Assembly (NCBI RefSeq): GCF_011090185.1
Contig: NZ_JAAFGS010000002.1
Location: 1-64,000, forward strand
Length of the DNA: 64,000 nt
From: Saccharibacillus alkalitolerans
GTDB taxonomy: Bacteria; Bacillota; Bacilli; Paenibacillales; Paenibacillaceae
Direction of reading: 5' to 3'
Part shown: one piece after another, positions 51,775-57,772 of the stretch
How positions within the stretch are numbered: the first letter of the stretch is position 1
Layout of the letters: every line of letters begins with the position of its first letter
Position numbers and translations under genes: made by a program
Notes under the pieces: generated by a model
Told to the model about the DNA's origin: nothing
What the model saw: the letters and a program-made list of their open reading frames with translations, nothing else
Databases searched by the model: none

Positions 51775-52761
51775 TCATACCTCATTCTGCACGGGCAAAC
51801 CGGCCGCGAGGCGCAGACGATCGGCGCGTTCGTGAGCGGCGTCGGCCGCTTGGGCGTCTCCTTCCTCTTTGGCCCGGTACCAGGCCGGCGACAGCCAGCG
51901 GAAAATGAGCTCCTGCACGTTGGACTTGTGCAGCTTGACGGCCGCCGGGAGCCTGCCGCCCGCCTCGTCGATACCCGCGGCGGAACGCAAATTGACGGCA
52001 AGGCGGTGGAAGTGATCCGCTTCCGGCTGCCGGTTCGCCGCGCGCGCCGCCGCCCAGGCGGGACGCACGTATTCGGCGATCAGCGCCAGCGCCATGTCCG
52101 CGGGCAGCGGGACGAAATCGGTCGACGGAGCCTCAGACTGCGGCGGCTTCGGGTCGGTAACGGGCGAAGAGCCGGGATTCGGCGCGGGAGATGCGCCGCC
52201 GATACTCCCCAGCTCCGCCGTCACGTCGGCGATCAGGTCTTTGAGCGTGCGGCCGCCGAATTTGAGCGCGTTGTCGCAGTCGATTTTTCGCGCCGGATCG
52301 AGCTGCTTGTGGCTGGGGATAAATAGGCGAGGATCCTTGTTCCACTTTTTGCAGCAGAATGCCAGGTACCAGACGAACCGCTTGTACGCTTCTTCGAAGT
52401 CGATGCCGCCGCCGTAGCACAGCTCCACCCCGAGCGCGGCGTCGTTGGCGTTATAACCGAACCTTTCGTTGTCTGTCGTGACGTTGTAGATGACATGCCA
52501 TGCCTTTTCCGCCGGATCGGGGCCTGTGCCCGCGGGAATAATCTCCAGAATCTTGACGTCGTCGATAAACGTATGCGCCGAAGCGGAACGATCCGCCAGG
52601 CTGTTGAAATAACGGTAGTGGTTCTCCGCGCCCGCACCGGGATTGCCGGTATCGTGCGCGACAAAAAAAGCCGGCGCTCCGGTGGTAAGCCGGAGGCCGG
52701 GACGCGTGTTCGAACGCTTGGCGATGTAGCGGCGTTCGATGGGATATTTTTGCGGGTTCAA
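51775..52761 (-). CDS. Phage-type N-acetylmuramoyl-L-alanine amidase (endolysin-like)
   Basis: This 328-residue Amidase_2 (PGRP-like) enzyme has zinc ligands evident in FVAHDTGNPG, SASAHTFIDD and SHKQLDPARKIDCDNA. The C-terminal part (about 195-328) is separated by a Pro/Ser linker and may bind cell wall or be a spacer. There is no signal peptide, so export needs the holin encoded just upstream (26 bp gap). The start is TTG with AGGAGG eight bases upstream. The holin/amidase pair is a typical phage lysis arrangement. Confidence 0.92.
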   Translation of the reverse strand: MNPQKYPIERRYIAKRSNTRPGLRLTTGAPAFFVAHDTGNPGAGAENHYRYFNSLADRSASAHTFIDDVKILEIIPAGTGPDPAEKAWHVIYNVTTDNERFGYNANDAALGVELCYGGGIDFEEAYKRFVWYLAFCCKKWNKDPRLFIPSHKQLDPARKIDCDNALKFGGRTLKDLIADVTAELGSIGGASPAPNPGSSPVTDPKPPQSEAPSTDFVPLPADMALALIAEYVRPAWAAARAANRQPEADHFHRLAVNLRSAAGIDEAGGRLPAAVKLHKSNVQELIFRWLSPAWYRAKEEGDAQAADAAHERADRLRLAAGLPVQNEV

Positions 52762-52787
52762 GGTAGGGTTCCTCCTTCGATTTGTAA

Positions 52788-53207
52788 TTAGGTTGATTTA
52801 TTTTCTTCCGCTTTCGAAGCAGTCTTTCCCGTTTGCTCTACCTTAAGCATCTCCGGCCGTTCGTCCAAGTTGAGCCGCGGCCCCTCCTCGGCCTTTGCAC
52901 GATGTTCGAAAATCCGCATCGCACTCCGAATCGCCGGCGGTATCGGTACGCCCATTTTGCCCATATTTTCCGTAACGCTCAAAAGTTCATTCGCCAGATA
53001 GAAGAAAATGACCGCGTTTCGGAATATATGCAGATCGCCAAGTACCAAATCGATTAGGTGGGCAATAGCGATAACGGCAAAGATCGCGACTTTGCGAATG
53101 ATCTTTTTAAGATTGACCCGACTCCGCAGCCCGCCGCATATCCAATTAGCTGCCCAACTTGTCAGCCCATTCAAGACAATGAGGATCAGAAGTAAACAAA
53201 TAAGCAT
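52788..53207 (-). CDS. Phage holin family protein
   Basis: This 139-residue holin of the Holin_4/TcdE type has three hydrophobic segments in the first 90 residues, the motif HIFRNAVIFFYLANELLSVTENMGKMGVPIPP (near residue 60) that defines the family, and a charged cytoplasmic tail ending KAEENKST. AGGAGG precedes the ATG. With the amidase it would form a lysis cassette; TcdE-type relatives can also release toxins without a phage. Confidence 0.93.
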   Translation of the reverse strand: MLICLLLILIVLNGLTSWAANWICGGLRSRVNLKKIIRKVAIFAVIAIAHLIDLVLGDLHIFRNAVIFFYLANELLSVTENMGKMGVPIPPAIRSAMRIFEHRAKAEEGPRLNLDERPEMLKVEQTGKTASKAEENKST

Positions 53208-53835
53208 TGACAGTCCTCCTATCCGTCCACGGCTACGGCCGCCGCAGCGCTCTATTTAATATTTGACCTCCGGCCTTTTCGATAAGCGTACTTCCGTTTG
53301 CACAGAGTGAATTTTCGAATCATCCGACGCCAGGTCTCAAGCGCGGCCCGCAAATATCGGCATCTTATCTTCCAACGCTTTCTTGATCGTCTCGCGCATC
53401 TCCTCCTCTCTTCCCACAAGCGTTGGAGCCGCTTCCGTGTGTAGAAAGGCGGCTCCAACGCTTGTAGGCTTCTATTACTTGCTTCGATTCCCTTCATGTC
53501 CTCAGGAGTTTCGCGGAGTCGGCTTACGCCGCTGTTCGCACGACAAAAACGGCTGCATCTCCCCGAAGGGCAGCACCCGTTTTCCCGACGCAAACAGCTT
53601 CTTTAAGCTTTCGGCGTCCGGTCTCTCGCTCGACTTCCCGATAATACAATCTTACCGCCTTTTTCTCCAAACGAAGAAGGAGAAGCGTCGGATTTATGTC
53701 CAATAAAAGGGCGAAAAAAGACGACATTCGGGTGATAAAAAGGACAGCCGCTTGCTTTTGTTCCATAAATACAGCTATGTTGCGGTATACGGAAGCGGCA
53801 TATTCAAATTCCCTCTTTCCATCCCTATTTCATTC
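53208..53835. other. Gap with a perfect inverted repeat and probable coding remnants
   Basis: Between the holin and the L31 promoter no convincing gene is seen. A perfect 17-bp inverted repeat (ACAAGCGTTGGAGCCGC at 53416-53432, mirrored at 53449-53465) lies in it without a T run. A 20-codon minus-strand frame with GGAGGAG upstream (MRETIKKALEDKMPIFAGRA) starts close by. An 80-codon minus-strand frame to the right lacks a ribosome site and is not called. Confidence 0.45.
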
Positions 53836-53864
53836 TTGTCAACACTCTTGCCTTATGCTACTAT
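53836..53864 (+). promoter_or_regulatory. Promoter of the L31 type B gene
   Basis: TTGTCA (53836-53841), a 17-bp spacer and TACTAT (53859-53864) are followed by AAGGAG before the start codon. I looked for a Zur box, expected for this gene type, and did not find a clear one. Confidence 0.75.
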
Positions 53865-53910
53865 ATAGTGTATGTGATTATTGATTATTCTGTGAAGGAG
53901 TTGAAAATAG

Positions 53911-54153
53911 ATGAAACAAGGAATCCACCCGGATTACCAACCAGTTGTGTTCATGGACACGAGCACTGGGCACCAGTTCCTGAGCGCCTCGACTCGTAAG
54001 TCGAACGAGACGGTTCAATGGGAAGACGGCAACACTTACCCGCTGATCAAAGTGGAAATCACTTCCGATTCGCACCCGTTCTTCACTGGCAAACAGAAGA
54101 TCCTCGACGCTGGCGGCCAAGTCGAACGCTTCAAAAAGAAATACAACATGTAA
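53911..54153 (+). CDS. rpmE2: 50S ribosomal protein L31 type B
   Basis: This 80-residue type B L31 starts [20 protein letters not shown] and lacks the zinc-binding CxxC pairs of the primary L31. In Bacillus such paralogues replace the zinc-bound form when zinc is scarce and are repressed by Zur. It is monocistronic with its own promoter and terminator, and it interrupts an otherwise phage-like stretch. Confidence 0.97.
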   Translation: MKQGIHPDYQPVVFMDTSTGHQFLSASTRKSNETVQWEDGNTYPLIKVEITSDSHPFFTGKQKILDAGGQVERFKKKYNM

Positions 54154-54184
54154 GATCAAGTTCGCGCAAGCGGACTTCTACAAC

Positions 54185-54218
54185 CAGGCAGCGGATTACT
54201 CCGACGCCTGTTTTTTTT
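54185..54218 (+). terminator. Terminator of the L31 gene
   Basis: CAGGC-CGGA and TCCG-GCCTG pair with a two-base bulge on each side and are followed by TTTTTTTT. Confidence 0.88.
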
Positions 54219-54230
54219 GCTTTTTTACGC

Positions 54231-54271
54231 AAAAAAAGCCGCGGCTCCCCAAACGGGAATCACGGCTTTTC
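54231..54271 (-). terminator. Terminator of the second sigma/anti-sigma operon
   Basis: On the minus strand AAGCCG-TTCCC and GGGGA-CGGCTT pair with mismatches and are followed by TTTTTTTG. Confidence 0.7.
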
Positions 54272-54312
54272 GTTTTTGATTCTTCTTCCAATATGCGCTT
54301 CGTTGATTTTAC

Positions 54313-55221
54313 TCATTCGTCGCCCGCCAATTCGGGATGCGCGATCTTATACAACTCCAGATAGCTCGCTTTTTGCGGCGTGTCTTTGAGCACTTTCCAA
54401 CCGTCTTCTCCGTTTTGCATCCGAATCGTGCCTTTCATCGGCAGCGGATCACGTCCGCTTGAGAACATAATGTCCAACGTGTAATCGAACGTGATCCGCG
54501 TGACCCGTTCATTTTGTTTCTCGAGCTCCTTCAACGTCATTTGCACATGATCGATGGACAGCTCGGAGTCGGTGCTGATGGCCGCTTCGTAAGGCAGGTT
54601 GCCGGCCTGATTCTTGAAATAAACCGACAAAAATTCGCTTTCCGCGTACGGAGACAATTCGGCGTGACGTCTTTCGATCCATGTGATCATGTTTTCTCCG
54701 TCTTCATCCCTGGATTGAAACTCTCGTTTAAACACATCCAGCTGTTCGTTCGTCACGGTCAGATCTTCGCGTTTGAACGTCTCCGCGACTTCCCGCGCCT
54801 GCGATTCGGCTTCTTTTTCCGCCGCCACCACACTCTGCCAATCCGTTTGGCCGCCTAAGGCCGCTCCTCCGGCATTGCTCCCTCCGGATCCCGGAGCATT
54901 CTGCGTCTGCCCGGCGATCTGCGTCTGCGCCGCATTCGGCGTTCCGTCCAGCCAACCGGCCGAGTTCGCGCCCCAGACTCCGCCGAATACGACTCCCGCT
55001 GCCAATACGGACCCCAATGCGATTCTCCCTTTTCGTTTCGTCGACATTTGCGTATTTGTATGTTCCATGCCCGATTCCTCCTTTATTCTGCGCATCTGCG
55101 CAAGCGACGGCTCCGTGCTCATCCGCCCCGGCTCGCTTCTCAGCGCGTCGTACCAATCCGGCCGGCCTTCGCTGCCCGCGCCGTTATTTCGGCTGTCGTC
55201 CGGCTCATTGAATCGGCTCAT
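54313..55221 (-). CDS. Putative membrane-bound anti-sigma factor
   Basis: This 302-residue protein has a cytoplasmic N-terminal part (residues 1-62), one membrane helix (about 65-88; GRIALGSVLAAGVVFGGVWGA), a Gly/Gln/Asn-rich linker and an extracytoplasmic domain (about 130-302) with no family I recognise. The start ATG overlaps the stop codon of the ECF sigma gene by four bases and has GAGGAGG upstream, the usual sigma/anti-sigma coupling. No HxxxCxxC zinc motif is seen. The anti-sigma role is inferred from position and topology. Confidence 0.7.
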   Translation of the reverse strand: MSRFNEPDDSRNNGAGSEGRPDWYDALRSEPGRMSTEPSLAQMRRIKEESGMEHTNTQMSTKRKGRIALGSVLAAGVVFGGVWGANSAGWLDGTPNAAQTQIAGQTQNAPGSGGSNAGGAALGGQTDWQSVVAAEKEAESQAREVAETFKREDLTVTNEQLDVFKREFQSRDEDGENMITWIERRHAELSPYAESEFLSVYFKNQAGNLPYEAAISTDSELSIDHVQMTLKELEKQNERVTRITFDYTLDIMFSSGRDPLPMKGTIRMQNGEDGWKVLKDTPQKASYLELYKIAHPELAGDE

Positions 55222-55754
55222 CTGTTTTCCTCCTCGTTCATCATCCGCTCCATCCGGCTGCGCGCCCGCGACAGCCTCGACTTGTACGTGCCTTCCGGAA
55301 TGCCGAGCATGTCCGCTCCTTCGCGCGCCGTCATGCCGTAGTGCGCTTCCAGCAGCAGCGTTTCGCGCAGCTTGTCCGGAAGCCGGAAGACCAATTCCCA
55401 TAACCGCCGTTCGCCCGCTTCGGCCAAGTACGCTTTTTCCGCCGAGGCTGCCGCTCCGTCCGGTTCCACCTGCGAAAACGGCAGCACCCGGCGCACGAAC
55501 GCGGAACGTTTATGATTGATATACGTGTTTCTTGCGATGCGCATCAGCCAGGTCTTGAGCGACGAGTCCCCTCGGAAGCGTTCCAGCCCGCGAATCGCCC
55601 GGATAAACGTATCCTGCGTCAAATCGTCGGCGGCAGAGCGGCTGCCCGTCATGAAGAAGAGATATTTCCACACTTCGCCCCAGTGTGTGCGTACGACGGT
55701 GTCCGGATCGGCGGCTTCCATGCGTCCTTCCGAACGTTCTCTGATTTTATCCAT
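55218..55754 (-). CDS. ECF-type RNA polymerase sigma factor
   Basis: This 178-residue sigma factor has region 2 (about 22-85; EVWKYLFFMTGSRSAADDLTQDTFIRAIRGL then LKTWLMRIARNTYINHKR) and region 4 (about 120-172; FRLPDKLRETLLLEAHYGMTAREGADMLGIPEGTYKSRLSRAR). It is distinct from the first ECF factor in the window. It is first in an overlapping pair with the membrane protein, and a candidate ECF-type promoter lies just upstream. Confidence 0.94.
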   Translation of the reverse strand: MDKIRERSEGRMEAADPDTVVRTHWGEVWKYLFFMTGSRSAADDLTQDTFIRAIRGLERFRGDSSLKTWLMRIARNTYINHKRSAFVRRVLPFSQVEPDGAAASAEKAYLAEAGERRLWELVFRLPDKLRETLLLEAHYGMTAREGADMLGIPEGTYKSRLSRARSRMERMMNEEENR

Positions 55755-55775
55755 CTCCTCACCTCTTCTACCCTA

Positions 55776-55804
55776 TTAGACAAGACGGAGCCGGAATCGT
55801 TCCC
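55776..55804 (-). promoter_or_regulatory. Candidate autoregulatory ECF promoter
   Basis: Reading leftward, GGGAAC (55799-55804), a 17-bp spacer and GTCTAA (55776-55781) resemble the GGAAC/GTC pattern of ECF promoters and lie about 22 bp before the sigma gene. Confidence 0.35.
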
Positions 55805-55836
55805 TTTTTCGGCAAAAAATCCGACTTTCATTTTCT

Positions 55837-56334
55837 TTATTCCGCTCGGCCGGATTTTTTCCTCACTGCTTCCTTGGTCAGCAGATCGCCCAGGGGCAGC
55901 AGTCCCGCCGCCGACAGCGTCAGCGCCATTTTGTAAAAAGCGCCGGTCCGCACCTTCACGTACGTATCCTTGCTGATCGGCGGATCGAATACGTGGTTGT
56001 ACACTTTGTAATCGAACACGTCGTCCTGCTTCATATAACGTTCGCGCATGAGCAGCCGTTCCCGGTCGTTCAGGCGATCGACGATCCGTTCGATGCGTTC
56101 GCAATAAGCGGCGCGGGCAGCGGGCATATCGACGTTGTAGACGGCCGCCTGCCCCGTCGAATCGCTGGTCGTGCCCGTAAATCCCGAACGCGTTTCGCTG
56201 TAAGAAGACGTAATGCGGGCTTCCCGCTCTTCGAACGTGATCGTTTTGTAAATCCGGTATTTTTCCATGGCTGCCTCGATGGCGGCCTGCGTCTTACGGC
56301 GGTCGAGTTTCGGCAGATTCAACGCTTCGTCCAT
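55837..56334 (-). CDS. ArpU-family phage lysis/packaging regulator
   Basis: This 165-residue protein resembles the ArpU family of late phage regulators: LDRRKTQAAIEAAMEKYRIYKTITFEE near the start and a C-terminal sigma-70 region 4-like part (DRERLLMRERYMKQDDVFDYKVYNHVFDPPISKDTYVKVRTGAFYKMALTL). The ATG follows AAAGGAGAG. It lies between the ECF pair and the XRE/ImmA immunity pair and points the same way as the holin and amidase. Phased GTTCG/CGAAC repeats cover its promoter region. Its likely job is to switch on lysis genes. Confidence 0.85.
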   Translation of the reverse strand: MDEALNLPKLDRRKTQAAIEAAMEKYRIYKTITFEEREARITSSYSETRSGFTGTTSDSTGQAAVYNVDMPAARAAYCERIERIVDRLNDRERLLMRERYMKQDDVFDYKVYNHVFDPPISKDTYVKVRTGAFYKMALTLSAAGLLPLGDLLTKEAVRKKSGRAE

Positions 56335-56373
56335 GTCTATCTCTCCTTTTATTGTCTTTTGGCAACAATTAAA

Positions 56374-56418
56374 GCGAACTTTTTCTGCTATTTTATGGAT
56401 GTGTTCGTATTTTGTTCG
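56374..56418 (-). promoter_or_regulatory. Phased CGAAC repeats upstream of the ArpU gene
   Basis: On the minus strand GCGAACAAAAT and ACGAACACATC follow one another at 11-bp spacing (plus-strand GTTCG at 56414 and 56403), and GCGAAC occurs inverted at 56374-56379. A possible -10 TAAAAT lies between them. The divergent XRE repressor is an obvious candidate to bind here. Confidence 0.4.
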
Positions 56419-56550
56419 CATTTCCATTTTAACCTTACCATATCGTTTCCAAACTCGTAAAGAGACAATTTGGCGTTTTCTTCCACCCGCGCGAAAAAAC
56501 CGGCTGTGCGGCGGGCTTTCCGCCTTTTGGCAATATTTTCTCCGCACACA

Positions 56551-56580
56551 TTTACCCGGCACGGGATATTGGGGTATATT
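56551..56580 (+). promoter_or_regulatory. Promoter of the XRE repressor gene
   Basis: TTTACC (56551-56556), 18 bp and TATATT (56575-56580) lie about 65 bp before the start codon. Confidence 0.6.
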
Positions 56581-56644
56581 AAGTAAGAGATGGAGCGCCG
56601 CATGCGCGGCCGGCTAAATTGAGGAAACGAGAAAGGGTGCGCAC

Positions 56645-57052
56645 ATGGAAAACCGGTTCGGCAGTTATTTGAGACAGGTTCGCGAACGCAAAGGCTGGAG
56701 CATCAACCGCCTGGCCGGAGCGGCGGGCGTCAGCACGTCGCAGATTTCCCGCATCGAGCACGGCCTCCGGGGCGTGCCCAAGCCGCAGACGATCGCCAAG
56801 ATCGCCCAGGCGCTCGGCGTTCCGTACGAAGAGATGATGAACGAGGCCGGCTACCTGCCCGATGCTCACGACCATTCGGTACCGGATTGGGCCAGCTCGC
56901 GCGACAAGCGTGACTTCAAGAAAATGCTGGAAGAAGACGGCGAGTTGATGTTCGACGGCATTCCCCTGGACAAGGAAGACAAGCAGCGCATCAAGGACGT
57001 CCTGACCGGCTTGTTCTGGGAAGCGAAGCAGATGAACAAGCGCAGAAGCTGA
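56645..57052 (+). CDS. XRE-family repressor (ImmR-like)
   Basis: This 135-residue protein has an N-terminal Cro/C1 helix-turn-helix (residues 5-60; INRLAGAAGVSTSQISRIEHGLRGVP) and a C-terminal acidic/helical region (about 75-135). It is followed 90 bp downstream by an ImmA/IrrE-type protease gene, the arrangement in which the protease cleaves the repressor (ImmR/ImmA of ICEBs1 and related phages). It probably represses the divergent ArpU gene. Confidence 0.9.
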   Translation: MENRFGSYLRQVRERKGWSINRLAGAAGVSTSQISRIEHGLRGVPKPQTIAKIAQALGVPYEEMMNEAGYLPDAHDHSVPDWASSRDKRDFKKMLEEDGELMFDGIPLDKEDKQRIKDVLTGLFWEAKQMNKRRS

Positions 57053-57142
57053 CGGGCGGTTTTCGTCCGATTCGGAATCTTTCCGATCGAACGTACGCCG
57101 CAGTCGGCGCCCGATACATTCCGCCAAAGGAGGAAACGGACG

Positions 57143-57565
57143 GTGGACCCGATGGACAAGCTCGTAACCCGCCTCATTCGCAAGACCCGCACGACCGATC
57201 CGTTCGCCATGGCGGAAGCGCTCGGCATCCACATTCGCTATATGGATCTCGGCAAATCGACCAAAGGCCTGTATTACCGTAAGCTGCGACGGCGATTTAT
57301 CGTCATTAACGAACGGCTGCCCGAAGAATGGCGGAATTTCGTCTGCGCCCACGAACTGGGACACGACCGGCTGCATAAGGGCGTCAATCGCTTCTTTATC
57401 GAAGAACATTCGTTTTTCAGCGCGGGCAAGCTGGAACGGCAGGCCAACCGCTTCGCGCTGCTGCTGCTGACGAGCGAGACGGAGCCGATTCCCGGCGAGC
57501 CGTTCGAGCGGTTTCTGCTGCGCAGCGGAATTCCCGCGGATTGCGTTTATTTTTTTGCCCGATGA
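57143..57565 (+). CDS. ImmA/IrrE-family metallopeptidase
   Basis: This 140-residue zinc protease has HELGH (near residue 70) in VCAHELGHDRLHKG and a third-ligand glutamate likely in LERQANRFALLLL. It starts at a GTG with AAAGGAGGA upstream. In known systems it cleaves its cognate repressor after DNA damage or cell-cell signalling. Its position after the XRE repressor supports that role. A LexA-type box begins two bases after its stop codon. Confidence 0.92.
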   Translation: MDPMDKLVTRLIRKTRTTDPFAMAEALGIHIRYMDLGKSTKGLYYRKLRRRFIVINERLPEEWRNFVCAHELGHDRLHKGVNRFFIEEHSFFSAGKLERQANRFALLLLTSETEPIPGEPFERFLLRSGIPADCVYFFAR

Positions 57566-57566
57566 T

Positions 57567-57580
57567 CGAACATACGTTCC
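57567..57580. promoter_or_regulatory. LexA-type SOS box
   Basis: CGAACATACGTTCC matches the B. subtilis LexA (DinR) consensus CGAACRNRYGTTYC at every position. It lies directly after the ImmA-type gene and about 190 bp before the BIG2 gene, so which transcript it controls is unclear. Confidence 0.55.
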
Positions 57581-57646
57581 AATCGCTGCGTTTTTTTCGG
57601 TTCGCGGTTGTTCGACAGGCTTCGTCAAGCCTTTCCGCCGACCGTA

Positions 57647-57682
57647 GGTCAAATTGACCATTTCCATTTTTTTATATAAAAA
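57647..57682 (+). promoter_or_regulatory. Promoter of the BIG2 gene with overlapping palindrome
   Basis: GGTCAAATTGACC (57647-57659) is a perfect 13-bp palindrome that contains the -35 TTGACC; TAAAAA or TATAAA follows 15-17 bp later. A repressor or activator bound here would act directly on the promoter. Confidence 0.45.
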
Positions 57683-57772
57683 GAGTAACGTTCAAGGGCT
57701 TTTTTCCGATAATAAAAAAGATGGAACCGGCTTGCGCTGCCATCCAAACCCATTTAGTTGAAGGAGAAGATC

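Noticed and set aside
53524-53766. An 80-codon minus-strand gene upstream of the holin gap
   Set aside because: It starts with ATG but has no ribosome site, and its charged/hydrophobic composition has no family pattern; it may be a remnant.
53836-53910. Zur box upstream of the L31 type B gene
   Set aside because: The expected palindrome related to ATCGTAATNATTACGAT is not visible, so zinc control is only inferred from the gene type.
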